Below are positions 1 to 6,242 of a stretch of 6,662 nucleotides of DNA, in pieces. The position numbers were made by a program, and so were the translations under genes. Within the stretch, counting starts at the first letter, position 1. Each line of letters begins with the position of its first letter. The notes under the pieces were generated by a model. It had not been told where the DNA came from and did not search any database. It was given only the letters and a program-made list of their open reading frames with translations. Source of the DNA: an uncultured beta proteobacterium (GTDB lineage: Bacteria; Pseudomonadota; Gammaproteobacteria; Burkholderiales; Burkholderiaceae_C); NCBI GenBank assembly GCA_903958915.1, contig CAJBVC010000379.1, positions 1 through 6,662 on the forward strand, written 5' to 3'.

Positions 1-1253
1 CCGCTGCAATTGAGCGGCTGCGCCCAAGGTAGCCTATGCGCAATCAACTCCAGCAGCAAGTCGCGGCGACTACGGTAAAGCTGGCGCATAAGACGCAGGT
101 GCGCTGCAAAGTGCCCTTGCACCATAAAGTCTGCGGTCACTACCTGCGCCAGTTGAGCTACATGACCGTCGTATACGCTACGCACTGTCACCATGGGCTG
201 TACCAGCGCCTCAGGCAGCACGGCGTAGGCGATACGCAATGACGGATACAGCGTTTTAGAGAAGGTACCAACATATATCACTCGGGCGCCATCATCCAAC
301 CCCTGTAGGCTGGGGGTGGGGCGGCTGTCGTAAAGAAACTCACTGTCGTAATCGTCTTCCACAATCCAACATCGGGTGCGCTTGGCGTAATCTATAAGCG
401 CTAAGCGGCGCTGCAAGCTAAGTGTGTGACCGGTGGGATATTGGTGGGTTGGCGTGAGGTAGATCAGCCGAGGTGCAGGCAGCGTGAAGTCCGGCACTAG
501 GCCCTGCCCATCTACCAGCAAGGGCACCAACTGTGCACCGCCGGCCGCGAATGCGGCGCGTGCACCACGGTAGCCGGGGTCTTCCAGCCAAACATAATCG
601 CCCGGGTCCAACAACAATGTGGCCGACAGTTGGAGCGCTTGCTGCGAGCTAGTTAACACCAGTACTTGCCCAGGGGTGCAACGCACACCACGTGATCCCA
701 TCAGGTACTGTGCGATGGCCTCACGCAGGTCTTCACGACCCTGCGGGTCGCCATAACGCATCAGCGCCTCCGGGGTTTGGCGCAGACGCTTGTTGGTCAA
801 TTGGCGCCACAGGGCATGGGGAAAGGCCCGCAGGTCAGGACTGCCGGCGGCAAAGGCCTGCAGGCGAAGCGGCTCCATGCAGCCGCCCGTATCTAGCATG
901 CCCTGGCCCCGCTGCGACAAGATGGCCTGTGTTATCAACGGGCTCGTCATGCGGCCACGCTTGACGGGTGCCAGTTCAGTGCTCGCCTGCACCGCCACAA
1001 AGCTACCGTGGCCGATTCGGCGCATCACATAGCCCTCGGCTTCCAACTGGTCATAGGCCGCCTCCACCGTCACCCGGGACAGCGCCAAGTCTTGCGCCAG
1101 TACTCGAGTGGCCGGCAGACGTGCACCGTGTTTAAGCGTCCCATCGCGTATTGCGTCACGCAGCGCCGCACACAGGCGCTCTCGCAGGCCCATGCCACGG
1201 TGCTCGGTGGCATCCATTAGGCCCATCCACAAACTGGGCTGCGGAGTCTTCAT
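1..1253 (-). CDS. MocR/PdxR-type GntR regulator with aminotransferase-like domain (partial, 3' end missing)
   Basis: Reading the minus strand from an ATG at 1253-1251 gives 417 uninterrupted codons to the left edge. Residues about 21-90 form a GntR winged helix-turn-helix (LPATRVLAQDLALSRVTVEA, then AYDQLEAEGY and a GHGSF wing). Residues about 125-417 are a fold-type I aminotransferase-like domain, with YGDPQG at 167-172, the LTPTHQYPTG loop at 266-275, the EDDYDSEF motif at 299-306 (Asp for the PLP ring nitrogen) and GTFSKTLYPSLR at 329-340, where K333 is the expected PLP-binding lysine. Family members are usually about 460-500 aa, so roughly the last 50-80 residues, including the carboxylate-binding arginine, lie outside the window. 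Such proteins act as PLP-dependent transcription factors and often control a divergent neighbour, here the rhodanese gene. The start is not certain: only a weak AAG-type ribosome site precedes 1253, and in-frame ATGs occur at codons 10 and 13. The family is certain; the effector is unknown. Confidence 0.95.
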   Translation of the reverse strand, partial: MKTPQPSLWMGLMDATEHRGMGLRERLCAALRDAIRDGTLKHGARLPATRVLAQDLALSRVTVEAAYDQLEAEGYVMRRIGHGSFVAVQASTELAPVKRGRMTSPLITQAILSQRGQGMLDTGGCMEPLRLQAFAAGSPDLRAFPHALWRQLTNKRLRQTPEALMRYGDPQGREDLREAIAQYLMGSRGVRCTPGQVLVLTSSQQALQLSATLLLDPGDYVWLEDPGYRGARAAFAAGGAQLVPLLVDGQGLVPDFTLPAPRLIYLTPTHQYPTGHTLSLQRRLALIDYAKRTRCWIVEDDYDSEFLYDSRPTPSLQGLDDGARVIYVGTFSKTLYPSLRIAYAVLPEALVQPMVTVRSVYDGHVAQLAQVVTADFMVQGHFAAHLRLMRQLYRSRRDLLLELIAHRLPWAQPLNCS

Positions 1254-1363
1254 TGGTCTTATCTATATTGCAATATTGGTATCAATGATAAGTCCATCCG
1301 TCTATAAAGTTCCTACATGGCCACACAGGTCATCGTCGGTACCACCAAACAGAGATCACTACC
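1254..1363. promoter_or_regulatory. Divergent promoter/operator region between regulator and rhodanese gene
   Basis: This 110-bp AT-rich gap separates two genes read outward. It contains a perfect 12-bp palindrome ATATTGCAATAT (1265-1276) and the near-palindrome ATTGGTATCAAT (1275-1286), both inside an inverted pair CTTATC (1258-1263) / GATAAG (1287-1292). The hexamer ATTGGT also occurs as a direct repeat at 1252-1257 and 1275-1280, 23 bp apart start to start. MocR-family regulators are known to bind direct repeats or part-palindromic sites in such divergent regions. A TATAAA at 1303-1308 is the best -10 candidate for the rhodanese gene, but no good -35 is spaced to it. AGAGA at 1351-1355 is its likely ribosome site. 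The sites are seen directly; their function is inferred. Confidence 0.6.
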
Positions 1364-1786
1364 ATGACAACAACGAGCAATTCAGTCCTTGCATACCCAG
1401 CAGCAGACAGCACATCGGCGATCGCCCATTTTTCGGCAACGTTCCAATTCGAAACCGATTGCTGGGATACCAATGACGCGATTGCATCAGGTAACCCTGG
1501 CTTCGTCCTCCTAGACGTACGCAGCCCAGAATCGTATGCAAAAGGCCACCTCCCGGGTGCGATCAACCTTTTACGAGGAAAAATCATTGCGTCCAAATTA
1601 GCCGCGTATTCAGGCGATACGTTGTTCGTCACTTATTGTGCGGGACCACACTGCAATGGCGCGACCAAAGCGGCTATTGCAGTGGCTAAGCTCGGCCGGC
1701 CAGTCAAAATCATGATCGGCGGTATCACAGGCTGGATAGACGAAGGCTTCTCCTTGGTGACTGAAGTCAGTCATTTGGCTGCCTAA
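1364..1786 (+). CDS. Single-domain rhodanese-like sulfurtransferase
   Basis: The 140-residue protein is one rhodanese domain with a roughly 35-residue N-terminal extension. Visible landmarks are LLDVRSPESYAKGHLPGAIN (about 49-68), the canonical DVR and GHLPGAIN signature, and the active-site loop Y-C92-A-G-P-H-C97-N, where C92 is the expected persulfide-carrying cysteine. GGITGWIDEGF (about 119-129) is the usual C-terminal signature. No signal peptide or membrane segment is visible, so it should be cytoplasmic. Rhodaneses move sulfur from a donor to thiophilic acceptors; the partner cannot be read here. The loop has a second cysteine five residues after the catalytic one, which could allow a disulfide or trisulfide relay. 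An AGAGA ribosome site lies 8 bp before the ATG. The gene is divergent from the MocR regulator and 89 bp ahead of a GNAT gene on the same strand, which suggests a controlled two-gene unit. Confidence 0.93.
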   Translation: MTTTSNSVLAYPAADSTSAIAHFSATFQFETDCWDTNDAIASGNPGFVLLDVRSPESYAKGHLPGAINLLRGKIIASKLAAYSGDTLFVTYCAGPHCNGATKAAIAVAKLGRPVKIMIGGITGWIDEGFSLVTEVSHLAA

Positions 1787-1789
1787 TTC

Positions 1790-1806
1790 GACCCTAGCGT
1801 TAGGTC
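1790..1806. repeat. Small hairpin between rhodanese and GNAT genes
   Basis: GACCCTA and TAGGTC pair across GCGT with one bulged base, just after the rhodanese stop codon. No T-run follows, so it is not a standard terminator. It could be an mRNA-stability or attenuating stem within the operon. It is short and could be chance. Confidence 0.25.
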
Positions 1807-1810
1807 CACC

Positions 1811-1882
1811 ATGGCCGTCACCAAGATCACCGCCGGCTCCCAAATGCTCGCCTTCTCCCTCGCTATTGAGCACGTATGTTGA
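1811..1882 (+). CDS. Possible 23-aa leader ORF overlapping the GNAT start
   Basis: An ATG at 1811, preceded by AGG about 6 bp upstream, opens a 23-codon frame (MAVTKITAGSQMLAFSLAIE, then HVC). It ends at the TGA of ATGTTGA, which overlaps the GNAT start codon at 1876. This arrangement is typical of translational coupling, and the GNAT gene itself has only a weak ribosome site. There is no recognisable domain and nothing beyond the open frame and the overlap supports it. It may be a real coupling leader or chance. Confidence 0.25.
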   Translation: MAVTKITAGSQMLAFSLAIEHVC

Positions 1883-2397
1883 GCGCCAGCGTTTTCCCGC
1901 ACGTTGTCCGTGCGGCGGTGCCTGCAGACGCATCAGCACTGGCACCGCTGTGCGCAGCACATGCCGCGTATGAACGATTGCCTTACAACGAGGTGGGTCA
2001 CGTCCAGCGCTTGCGAGTTGCCCTGTCCAGCGGTCCACTGCATATTTGGTTGTTAGAACGAGACGGCATTACTGTGGGCTACGCCAGTGTCACTCTGGAC
2101 TTTGCCACTTTGAGCGGCCAGCGATTTGCGCATTTAGATTGCCTGTACCTCGCGCCCTTTGCCCGCGGTCAGGGTGGTGGACAAGCACTGATGCGTGCAG
2201 TGCAGGCATTTGCAACGGAGCAGGGCTGTACGGAGTTGCAATGGCAAACGCCCGACTGGAACCACGATGCCATGCGCTTCTATGCGCGGCTAGGTGCTCG
2301 GGGCTCAGCCAAACAGCGATACACGCTCAACTTGGCGACTGAGTATGTGTTTGAGGAGTGCAGCCGCTCGGGGTCCCAGGCGCTACTTTTCCAGTAG
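1876..2397 (+). CDS. GNAT family N-acetyltransferase
   Basis: This 173-residue protein shows the GNAT fold. The N-terminal strand and helix are VVRAAVPADASALAPL (about 10-25). The central strands are WLLERDGITVGYASVTLDF (about 58-76) and HLDCLYLAPFARGQGGGQAL (about 86-105); within the latter, R-G-Q-G-G-G is the acetyl-CoA pyrophosphate loop (R/Q-x-x-G-x-G/A). The late segment TPDWNHDAMRFYARLGA (about 125-141) is motif B, with the usual N-x-x-A-x-x-F-Y pattern. It transfers an acyl group, normally from acetyl-CoA to an amine; the substrate is unknown. An in-frame stop at 1867-1869 makes 1876 the first possible ATG. The ribosome site is weak, so expression may depend on upstream translation. 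Its position after the rhodanese gene and opposite a PLP-type regulator suggests an amine or amino-acid substrate, which is only an inference. Confidence 0.92.
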   Translation: MLSASVFPHVVRAAVPADASALAPLCAAHAAYERLPYNEVGHVQRLRVALSSGPLHIWLLERDGITVGYASVTLDFATLSGQRFAHLDCLYLAPFARGQGGGQALMRAVQAFATEQGCTELQWQTPDWNHDAMRFYARLGARGSAKQRYTLNLATEYVFEECSRSGSQALLFQ

Positions 2398-2508
2398 CGT
2401 CGCTGCAATCTACCCATTCAATTGCGCAGACCATCGCAAGCTACGAGACATAAAGCCGCCCAGGAATTACAAAAGCAACTTCTGCCAATCTAACTTTGCT
2501 ATACCTCC

Positions 2509-3393
2509 ATGAATCACCTCACCCTATCTTGGCCCACTGCTGGCTACAAATTGCAAGCGTTGCGTGTTTTCGCTATCGTACATTCCGCATTGATTTTGAA
2601 TGGCACTGGTTTGGCTTATGCAAGTGACGCTCCACCGACGACGCTCACACGCCTGCATGGTGAAGCCATCGAGCAGCGGGTCATCAGCCAGGATAATTCG
2701 GCAGGAACTGTGGTTATCGAGAACGGTTCGCGTGCTAACTTAGAAGGTTGGAGCCGAGTGATTAGCGGGCTTGATGCCAAGTCCGACAAGTCAAGGCCAA
2801 CGAAGGCGTGGTCCGTCTTTGCCTACAACCGGCCAGGTATCGGACGCAGTGAGGCCACTGATCGGCCCCGTGACGGTCGCCAAATTGTGGCTGATTTGCG
2901 AGAATTGCTGCAGCAACAAGGACTCAAGCCGCCTTATCTATTGGTGGGGCACTCCCTTGGCGGGCTTTACATGCAGCTGTATGCACGGATGTACCCCGTC
3001 GAAGTGCAAGGCTTGGTATTGGTTGACTCTTTGTACCCCGGCATTATCAAAAAGCCTGAAGACTTTCCCATTTACGCGCGCTGGGGTAAGGCACTTTTTT
3101 TCAGCAGTATGGCCTCCCGTGAAATTGACGCAATTTTTTCAACGGGCGAGGACGTCATGGCCTACCCATGGGCATCGCAAATTCCGGTAACGAGACTAGT
3201 TAACGCCCCCAAGTCCGCAGGTGCGATTGCTGTGGACTTCGGTGTGATCAATGCGGATACTGCAACAATTTCTCGGGTACGCGCGATGTATCCTGGCGCA
3301 AAAACGGTTGTGATGGATTCCGATCACCAAGTCCAGAAAGAAAGTCCCGAAGTGGTCGTTCAGGCCATCCAAGAATTGATGATCCCTAAATGA
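2509..3393 (+). CDS. Exported alpha/beta hydrolase
   Basis: The 294-residue protein begins with a signal peptide: a longish n-region to about residue 19, a hydrophobic core (VFAIVHSALIL), then A-Y-A at 36-38 as a likely signal peptidase I site. The mature part is an alpha/beta hydrolase. TVVIENG (67-73) precedes the N-terminal helix, FAYNRPGIGRSE (104-115) is the typical strand-4 turn, and LLVGHSLGGLYMQLYA (144-159) is the nucleophile elbow with S149. LVLVDS (169-174) offers D173 as the likely acid, and H273 in MDSDHQVQ is the likely catalytic histidine. The cap region (about 175-225) is short. It probably hydrolyses an ester or amide in the periplasm or outside the cell; the substrate cannot be read. 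No Shine-Dalgarno precedes the ATG (the adjacent bases are CCTCC), so translation may start elsewhere, for example at an in-frame TTG at 2551 that keeps the hydrophobic core. The gene stands alone, 111 bp after the GNAT gene. Confidence 0.9.
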   Translation: MNHLTLSWPTAGYKLQALRVFAIVHSALILNGTGLAYASDAPPTTLTRLHGEAIEQRVISQDNSAGTVVIENGSRANLEGWSRVISGLDAKSDKSRPTKAWSVFAYNRPGIGRSEATDRPRDGRQIVADLRELLQQQGLKPPYLLVGHSLGGLYMQLYARMYPVEVQGLVLVDSLYPGIIKKPEDFPIYARWGKALFFSSMASREIDAIFSTGEDVMAYPWASQIPVTRLVNAPKSAGAIAVDFGVINADTATISRVRAMYPGAKTVVMDSDHQVQKESPEVVVQAIQELMIPK

Positions 3394-3446
3394 TGGTCAT
3401 GGCACCACTGCCAATAGCCATATGAGTCCAGCGGAGGTTGGCGCTT

Positions 3447-3476
3447 TAAGTCAGCTAACGCTGCATATTTGACTTA
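3447..3476. repeat. Inverted repeat downstream of the hydrolase gene
   Basis: TAAGTC (3447-3452) and GACTTA (3471-3476) pair across 18 nt. With a bulge, the pairing extends to CTTT and AAAG outside. No T-run follows, so any terminator role would be Rho-assisted or absent. Confidence 0.25.
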
Positions 3477-3510
3477 CGAAAGTGATGCGTGAACGACCGG
3501 AGCCAGCCCA

Positions 3511-3612
3511 ATGCAGAGATTGCATGTACCGTTCTTGCGGCTCAAATTCCAATTACGTGTAAAGCGCCTTGCTGCTGTCGTTCGTGACACTCTGCACCGT
3601 GCCCATTCCTGA
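3511..3612 (+). CDS. Possible 33-aa basic small protein
   Basis: An ATG at 3511 with GGAG (3499-3502) 8 bp upstream opens 33 codons to a TGA at 3610-3612. The product is rich in Arg, Lys and His with a regular scatter of Leu and Val (starts MQRLHVPFLRLKFQLRV), compatible with a short basic amphipathic helix. No family is recognised. A frame this short with a four-base ribosome site arises easily by chance, and it may lie in the end of the mobile element. Confidence 0.15.
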   Translation: MQRLHVPFLRLKFQLRVKRLAAVVRDTLHRAHS

Positions 3613-3718
3613 CGACCAGACCATTGAGGACCTGACGTTCGCGGCAACGCTCAGGGAAACCAAAGCGGACCTTCGGATCGGCTAACCGTCTTCCTTATCG
3701 TGACTGGCTCTTGAGCAG

Positions 3719-3759
3719 CGCTGGACTAAACCGCTGTCGCGGTAGTCCCCGATCCAGCG
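3719..3759. repeat. Long bulged hairpin, candidate left-end (terIS) structure
   Basis: Outer arms CGCTGG (3719-3724) and CCAGCG (3754-3759) enclose ACT/AGT and an inner stem ACCGC (3730-3734) / GCGGT (3739-3743) with a TGTC loop; an AA bulge and an unpaired CCCCGAT complete the stem. GGACT/AGTCC is an alternative pairing of the middle part. It lies 78 bp before the recombinase start and so sits where the left end of the element or a regulatory structure is expected. The pairing is seen directly; the role is inferred. Confidence 0.4.
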
Positions 3760-3802
3760 TGTGTTGAAAGCGCCTGCATAGTTGATGTCGATGTAGTGAA
3801 TT

Positions 3803-3817
3803 GAGGCAATTGGCCTC
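3803..3817. promoter_or_regulatory. Short hairpin just upstream of the recombinase ribosome site
   Basis: GAGGC (3803-3807) and GCCTC (3813-3817) pair across AATTG. The strong ribosome site AGGAG (3826-3830) follows, 7 bp before the ATG at 3838. The stem could be an operator or could influence access to the ribosome site. No convincing -35/-10 pair was found upstream of it. Confidence 0.3.
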
Positions 3818-3837
3818 GTTCACACAGGAGCACTGAC

Positions 3838-4740
3838 ATGCAATCATCGACTCAAACGGTCACCCCACTGCGCCAACGCATGGTAGAAGACATGCGACTT
3901 CGCAAGCTCGCACCCAAGACCCAATCGGCCTACATCCTGGCGGTGCGTAAGTTCACCAAGTTCCTGGGCCACTCGCCCGATACCGCTACAGACGAAGACC
4001 TGCGCCGATTTCAGTTGGATATGGTGGACAAGGGCACGTCACCCATCACGCTCAACGCAACCATCATTGGCTTGAACTTTCTGTTTGAGGTCACCCTGGG
4101 TCGACCTGAGGCTATGGCCAAGATGCAGTCGGTGCGCGTTCCGCAGAAGCTGCCCGTGGTTCTGAACAAGGAAGAAGTGACTCGGCTGCTTGGATGCGTG
4201 TCCCACATCAAGCACCAGACGGCACTGTCGCTGGCCTACGGCACCGGCCTGCGGGTCAGCGAAGTGGTTGCGCTCAAGGTGACCGACATTGACAGCCAAC
4301 GCATGACGCTGCGCGTGGAACAAGGCAAAGGCCGCAAGGACCGGTACGCCATGCTCTCTCCGGTGCTGCTGGAGCGCCTGCGGGTATGGTGGCGTGTGGC
4401 CCGCGCCCAGGGCAAGATGCTTGATAACGGCTGGCTGTTTCCGGGCCTTGATCCGCTGCAGTCGCTGGGAACACGTCAGCTAAACCGCGCCATCCATGAC
4501 GCCGCCACCATGGCTCAGATCGACAAGCGCGTCTCCATGCACACGTTGCGTCACTCCTTTGCTACCCACCTGCTCGAGCAGAAGGTAGATATTCGTGTGA
4601 TCCAAGTATTGCTTGGACACCAAAGGCTCGATACCACTGCGCACTACGTCCAGGTGGCAACTGAGCTCCTGCGCGAAGTCATCAGCCCGCTGGAGGCAAC
4701 GCGCAACCCCGCACCAAGGCAGCCCGAACAAACCCCATAG
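3838..4740 (+). CDS. Tyrosine recombinase (XerC/D-sized integrase) of the IS91-type element
   Basis: The 300-residue protein has an N-terminal SAM-like core-binding domain (about 10-90, LRQRMVEDMRLRKLAPKTQS onward) and a C-terminal catalytic domain. All expected catalytic residues are visible: R139 in GTGLRVSE, a lysine in GKGRKDR (K164 or K167), H235 and R238 in HTLRHS, H261 in LLGHQ, and the nucleophile Y270 in TTAHYVQV. It cuts and rejoins DNA through a 3'-phosphotyrosine link. The length matches XerC/XerD, and the extra segment typical of integron integrases is not visible, so it is not IntI. AGGAG lies 7 bp before the ATG. The transposase gene begins 9 bp after the stop, so the two are very probably co-transcribed. 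My recollection is that some IS91-family elements carry such a recombinase; its job could be resolving a transposition intermediate or helping integration, which is an inference. Confidence 0.95.
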   Translation: MQSSTQTVTPLRQRMVEDMRLRKLAPKTQSAYILAVRKFTKFLGHSPDTATDEDLRRFQLDMVDKGTSPITLNATIIGLNFLFEVTLGRPEAMAKMQSVRVPQKLPVVLNKEEVTRLLGCVSHIKHQTALSLAYGTGLRVSEVVALKVTDIDSQRMTLRVEQGKGRKDRYAMLSPVLLERLRVWWRVARAQGKMLDNGWLFPGLDPLQSLGTRQLNRAIHDAATMAQIDKRVSMHTLRHSFATHLLEQKVDIRVIQVLLGHQRLDTTAHYVQVATELLREVISPLEATRNPAPRQPEQTP

Positions 4741-4749
4741 ACCACCTCC

Positions 4750-5958
4750 ATGGGGCCACGTACCCTGGAGGTCGCGGACATCTTCCGCACCCATGGGCCA
4801 GCCTGGCGGCTTGCTCAGCGCTCCCACCTGAGCCTGGGTCAGCTTAAGGTCATGTCAGCGATCGAACAGTGCCGAACCGCGGAGCTGGGGGGACATGTTT
4901 TGCGCTGTCCAGACTGCGAACACGATCAGGTGTCCTACAACTCGTGCCGCAATCGCCATTGCCCCAAGTGCCAAGCCGTTGCAGCCAAGCGCTGGTTGGA
5001 GGCCAGACAGGCCGATCTGCTTCCAGTGGATTACTACCATGTGGTCTTCACACTACCAGCACCCATCAGCGATATTGCTTACTACAACAAGGCTGTGGTC
5101 TATGGCCTGCTGTTCGAGATCGCCGCTGAGACGCTGACCACCATTGCGGCAGACCCAAAGCATCTGGGTGCAGAGGTGGGTGCAACGCTTGTACTTCACA
5201 CATGGGGATCAGCGCTCACCCACCACCCCCATGTGCACGGCATCGTGCCGGGTGGTGGGCTCTCGCCAGACGGCAAGCGCTGGGTATCGTGCAAGCCTGG
5301 GTTCTTCCTGTCCGTACGGGTGCTCTCGCGCTTGTTCCGGCGTCGATTCCTAGAGGCGTTGGAGGCGGCCCATCACGCAGGCAAGTTGCGGTTCTTTGGT
5401 GAGCATGCAGGACTGACTGATCCAAAGGCATTTGCCAGGTGGCTCGCGCCACAGCGCAAGATCGAATGGGTGGTGTATGCCAAGCGTCCGTTTGCGGGAC
5501 CCGAAGCCGTGCTGGCCTATCTGTCTCGCTACACACACCGCGTGGCCATTGCCAACTCACGATTGGTGGCGATGGATGAGCGCGGCGTTACCTTCAAATG
5601 GAAGGACTACCGTGATACGAGCAATCCGGATAAGCCAAGGCACAAAACCATGACCTTGAGTGCCGATGAGTTCATACGTCGGTTTCTGCTGCACGTATTG
5701 CCTGGCGGCTTCCACCGCATCCGTCACTTCGGGCTGATTGCCAACAATGGGCGCAAAGAGAAGCTTGCGCTTGCGCGCGAACTCTTGAATGTGGTGCCTA
5801 CTGTCGCAGTCAACGAGACCAACGGTGAGGAGCCCAAAGATGAGCCGGTGAGACCGGCACTTGTCTGTGGTCACTGCGGCGCACAGATGATCATTCTGGA
5901 GACGTTCGTGCGCGGCCAGGCAATCCGTGGACCGCCTCTTGATCGAGGTAACCCGTGA
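4750..5958 (+). CDS. IS91-family HUH (Y2) rolling-circle transposase
   Basis: The 402-residue protein has an N-terminal zinc-binding region: C53-x-x-C56, C66, then H70-C71-x-x-C74. The HUH nuclease core follows. THHPHVHGIVPGGGLS (157-172) contains the metal-binding H161-V-H163 pair, and AYLSRYTHRVAI (256-267) contains the paired catalytic tyrosines Y257 and Y261 spaced as in Y2 enzymes. A second CxxC (C373-G-H-C376) and ETFVRGQ lie near the C-terminus, as usual in the family. Length and termini look complete. The enzyme nicks one strand at oriIS, stays bound through 5'-phosphotyrosine and drives one-ended rolling-circle transposition. The N-terminal LEVADIFRTHGPAWRL matches the family start, so ATG 4750 is chosen although no good ribosome site is visible; coupling to the recombinase 9 bp upstream is likely. 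One-ended transposition of this family can also mobilise flanking DNA. Confidence 0.96.
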   Translation: MGPRTLEVADIFRTHGPAWRLAQRSHLSLGQLKVMSAIEQCRTAELGGHVLRCPDCEHDQVSYNSCRNRHCPKCQAVAAKRWLEARQADLLPVDYYHVVFTLPAPISDIAYYNKAVVYGLLFEIAAETLTTIAADPKHLGAEVGATLVLHTWGSALTHHPHVHGIVPGGGLSPDGKRWVSCKPGFFLSVRVLSRLFRRRFLEALEAAHHAGKLRFFGEHAGLTDPKAFARWLAPQRKIEWVVYAKRPFAGPEAVLAYLSRYTHRVAIANSRLVAMDERGVTFKWKDYRDTSNPDKPRHKTMTLSADEFIRRFLLHVLPGGFHRIRHFGLIANNGRKEKLALARELLNVVPTVAVNETNGEEPKDEPVRPALVCGHCGAQMIILETFVRGQAIRGPPLDRGNP

Positions 5959-6187
5959 CACCACGGATGAACAGAGGAAGAACTTCCACACTGGGTTTGC
6001 TTCACGGCAGGCCAGACGCAGGAGGCTTGCCTACACCGCATCGGAGTGGCAAATCGAAGCCCCTGTGGCGTGGTCATTTGCAGTATTCGCCGCACTCGCA
6101 CGCCAGATTGGTGAGCAATAGAGGTCAAGCTGTTGGCGTTGTTGTGCTAGCAACCGATCGCACCCAAATCAAATCCCCATAGCAGCA

Positions 6188-6220
6188 CCCGTGAAACTCG
6201 GGCCGCTTCTGGCCCCGCGG
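6188..6220. repeat. Competing hairpins downstream of the transposase, candidate oriIS structure
   Basis: One fold pairs GGGCC (6200-6204) with GGCCC (6211-6215) around a six-base loop. An alternative fold makes two consecutive stems, CCCG/CGGG (6188-6191 with 6199-6202) and CCGC/GCGG (6203-6206 with 6217-6220). Hairpins near the origin end are usual in IS91-type elements, and this is the first strong one after the transposase. The left-side hairpin also contains CCGC...GCGGT followed by TCC. The role is inferred. Confidence 0.4.
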
Positions 6221-6242
6221 TTTCCTCCCTCGAGGTTTATAC

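Larger units (their letters stand above)
3394..3837. other. 444-bp gap without a convincing gene; probably contains the left end of the mobile element
   Basis: Both strands are broken into short frames. The stretch holds an imperfect inverted repeat just after the hydrolase (3447-3476), a small hairpin ATGCA/TGCAT (3511-3525), one 33-codon ORF with a GGAG ribosome site (3511-3612), a long bulged hairpin (3719-3759) and a short hairpin just ahead of the recombinase ribosome site (3803-3817). The left boundary (terIS) of the IS91-type element should fall here. IS91-type elements make no target duplication, so the boundary cannot be set from this sequence alone. Confidence 0.6.

Noticed and set aside
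36..1220. Several plus-strand open frames across the left edge
   Set aside because: They are shadows of the minus-strand MocR-type gene, whose domains and motifs are clear.
1781..1806. GCCTAAT...GCGTTAGGTC after the rhodanese stop resembles the ends of an integron attC site
   Set aside because: The two core-like ends are only about 25 bp apart, the 5' core has a mismatch, and no integron integrase is present; it folds only as a small hairpin.
3671..3810. Minus-strand open stretch (contains YIDINYAGAFNTRWIGDY) as a gene fragment
   Set aside because: It has no start codon or ribosome site, is closed by stops on both sides, is only about 40 codons, and overlaps the hairpin at 3719-3759.
3838..4740. 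Recombinase as an integron integrase
   Set aside because: The length (300 aa) and lack of a visible extra segment fit XerC/D-sized recombinases, and no cassette array follows.
5927..6182. Two GTG-initiated frames overlapping the transposase end
   Set aside because: There is no ribosome site and no recognisable domain, and they compete with each other; more likely chance frames in GC-rich sequence.
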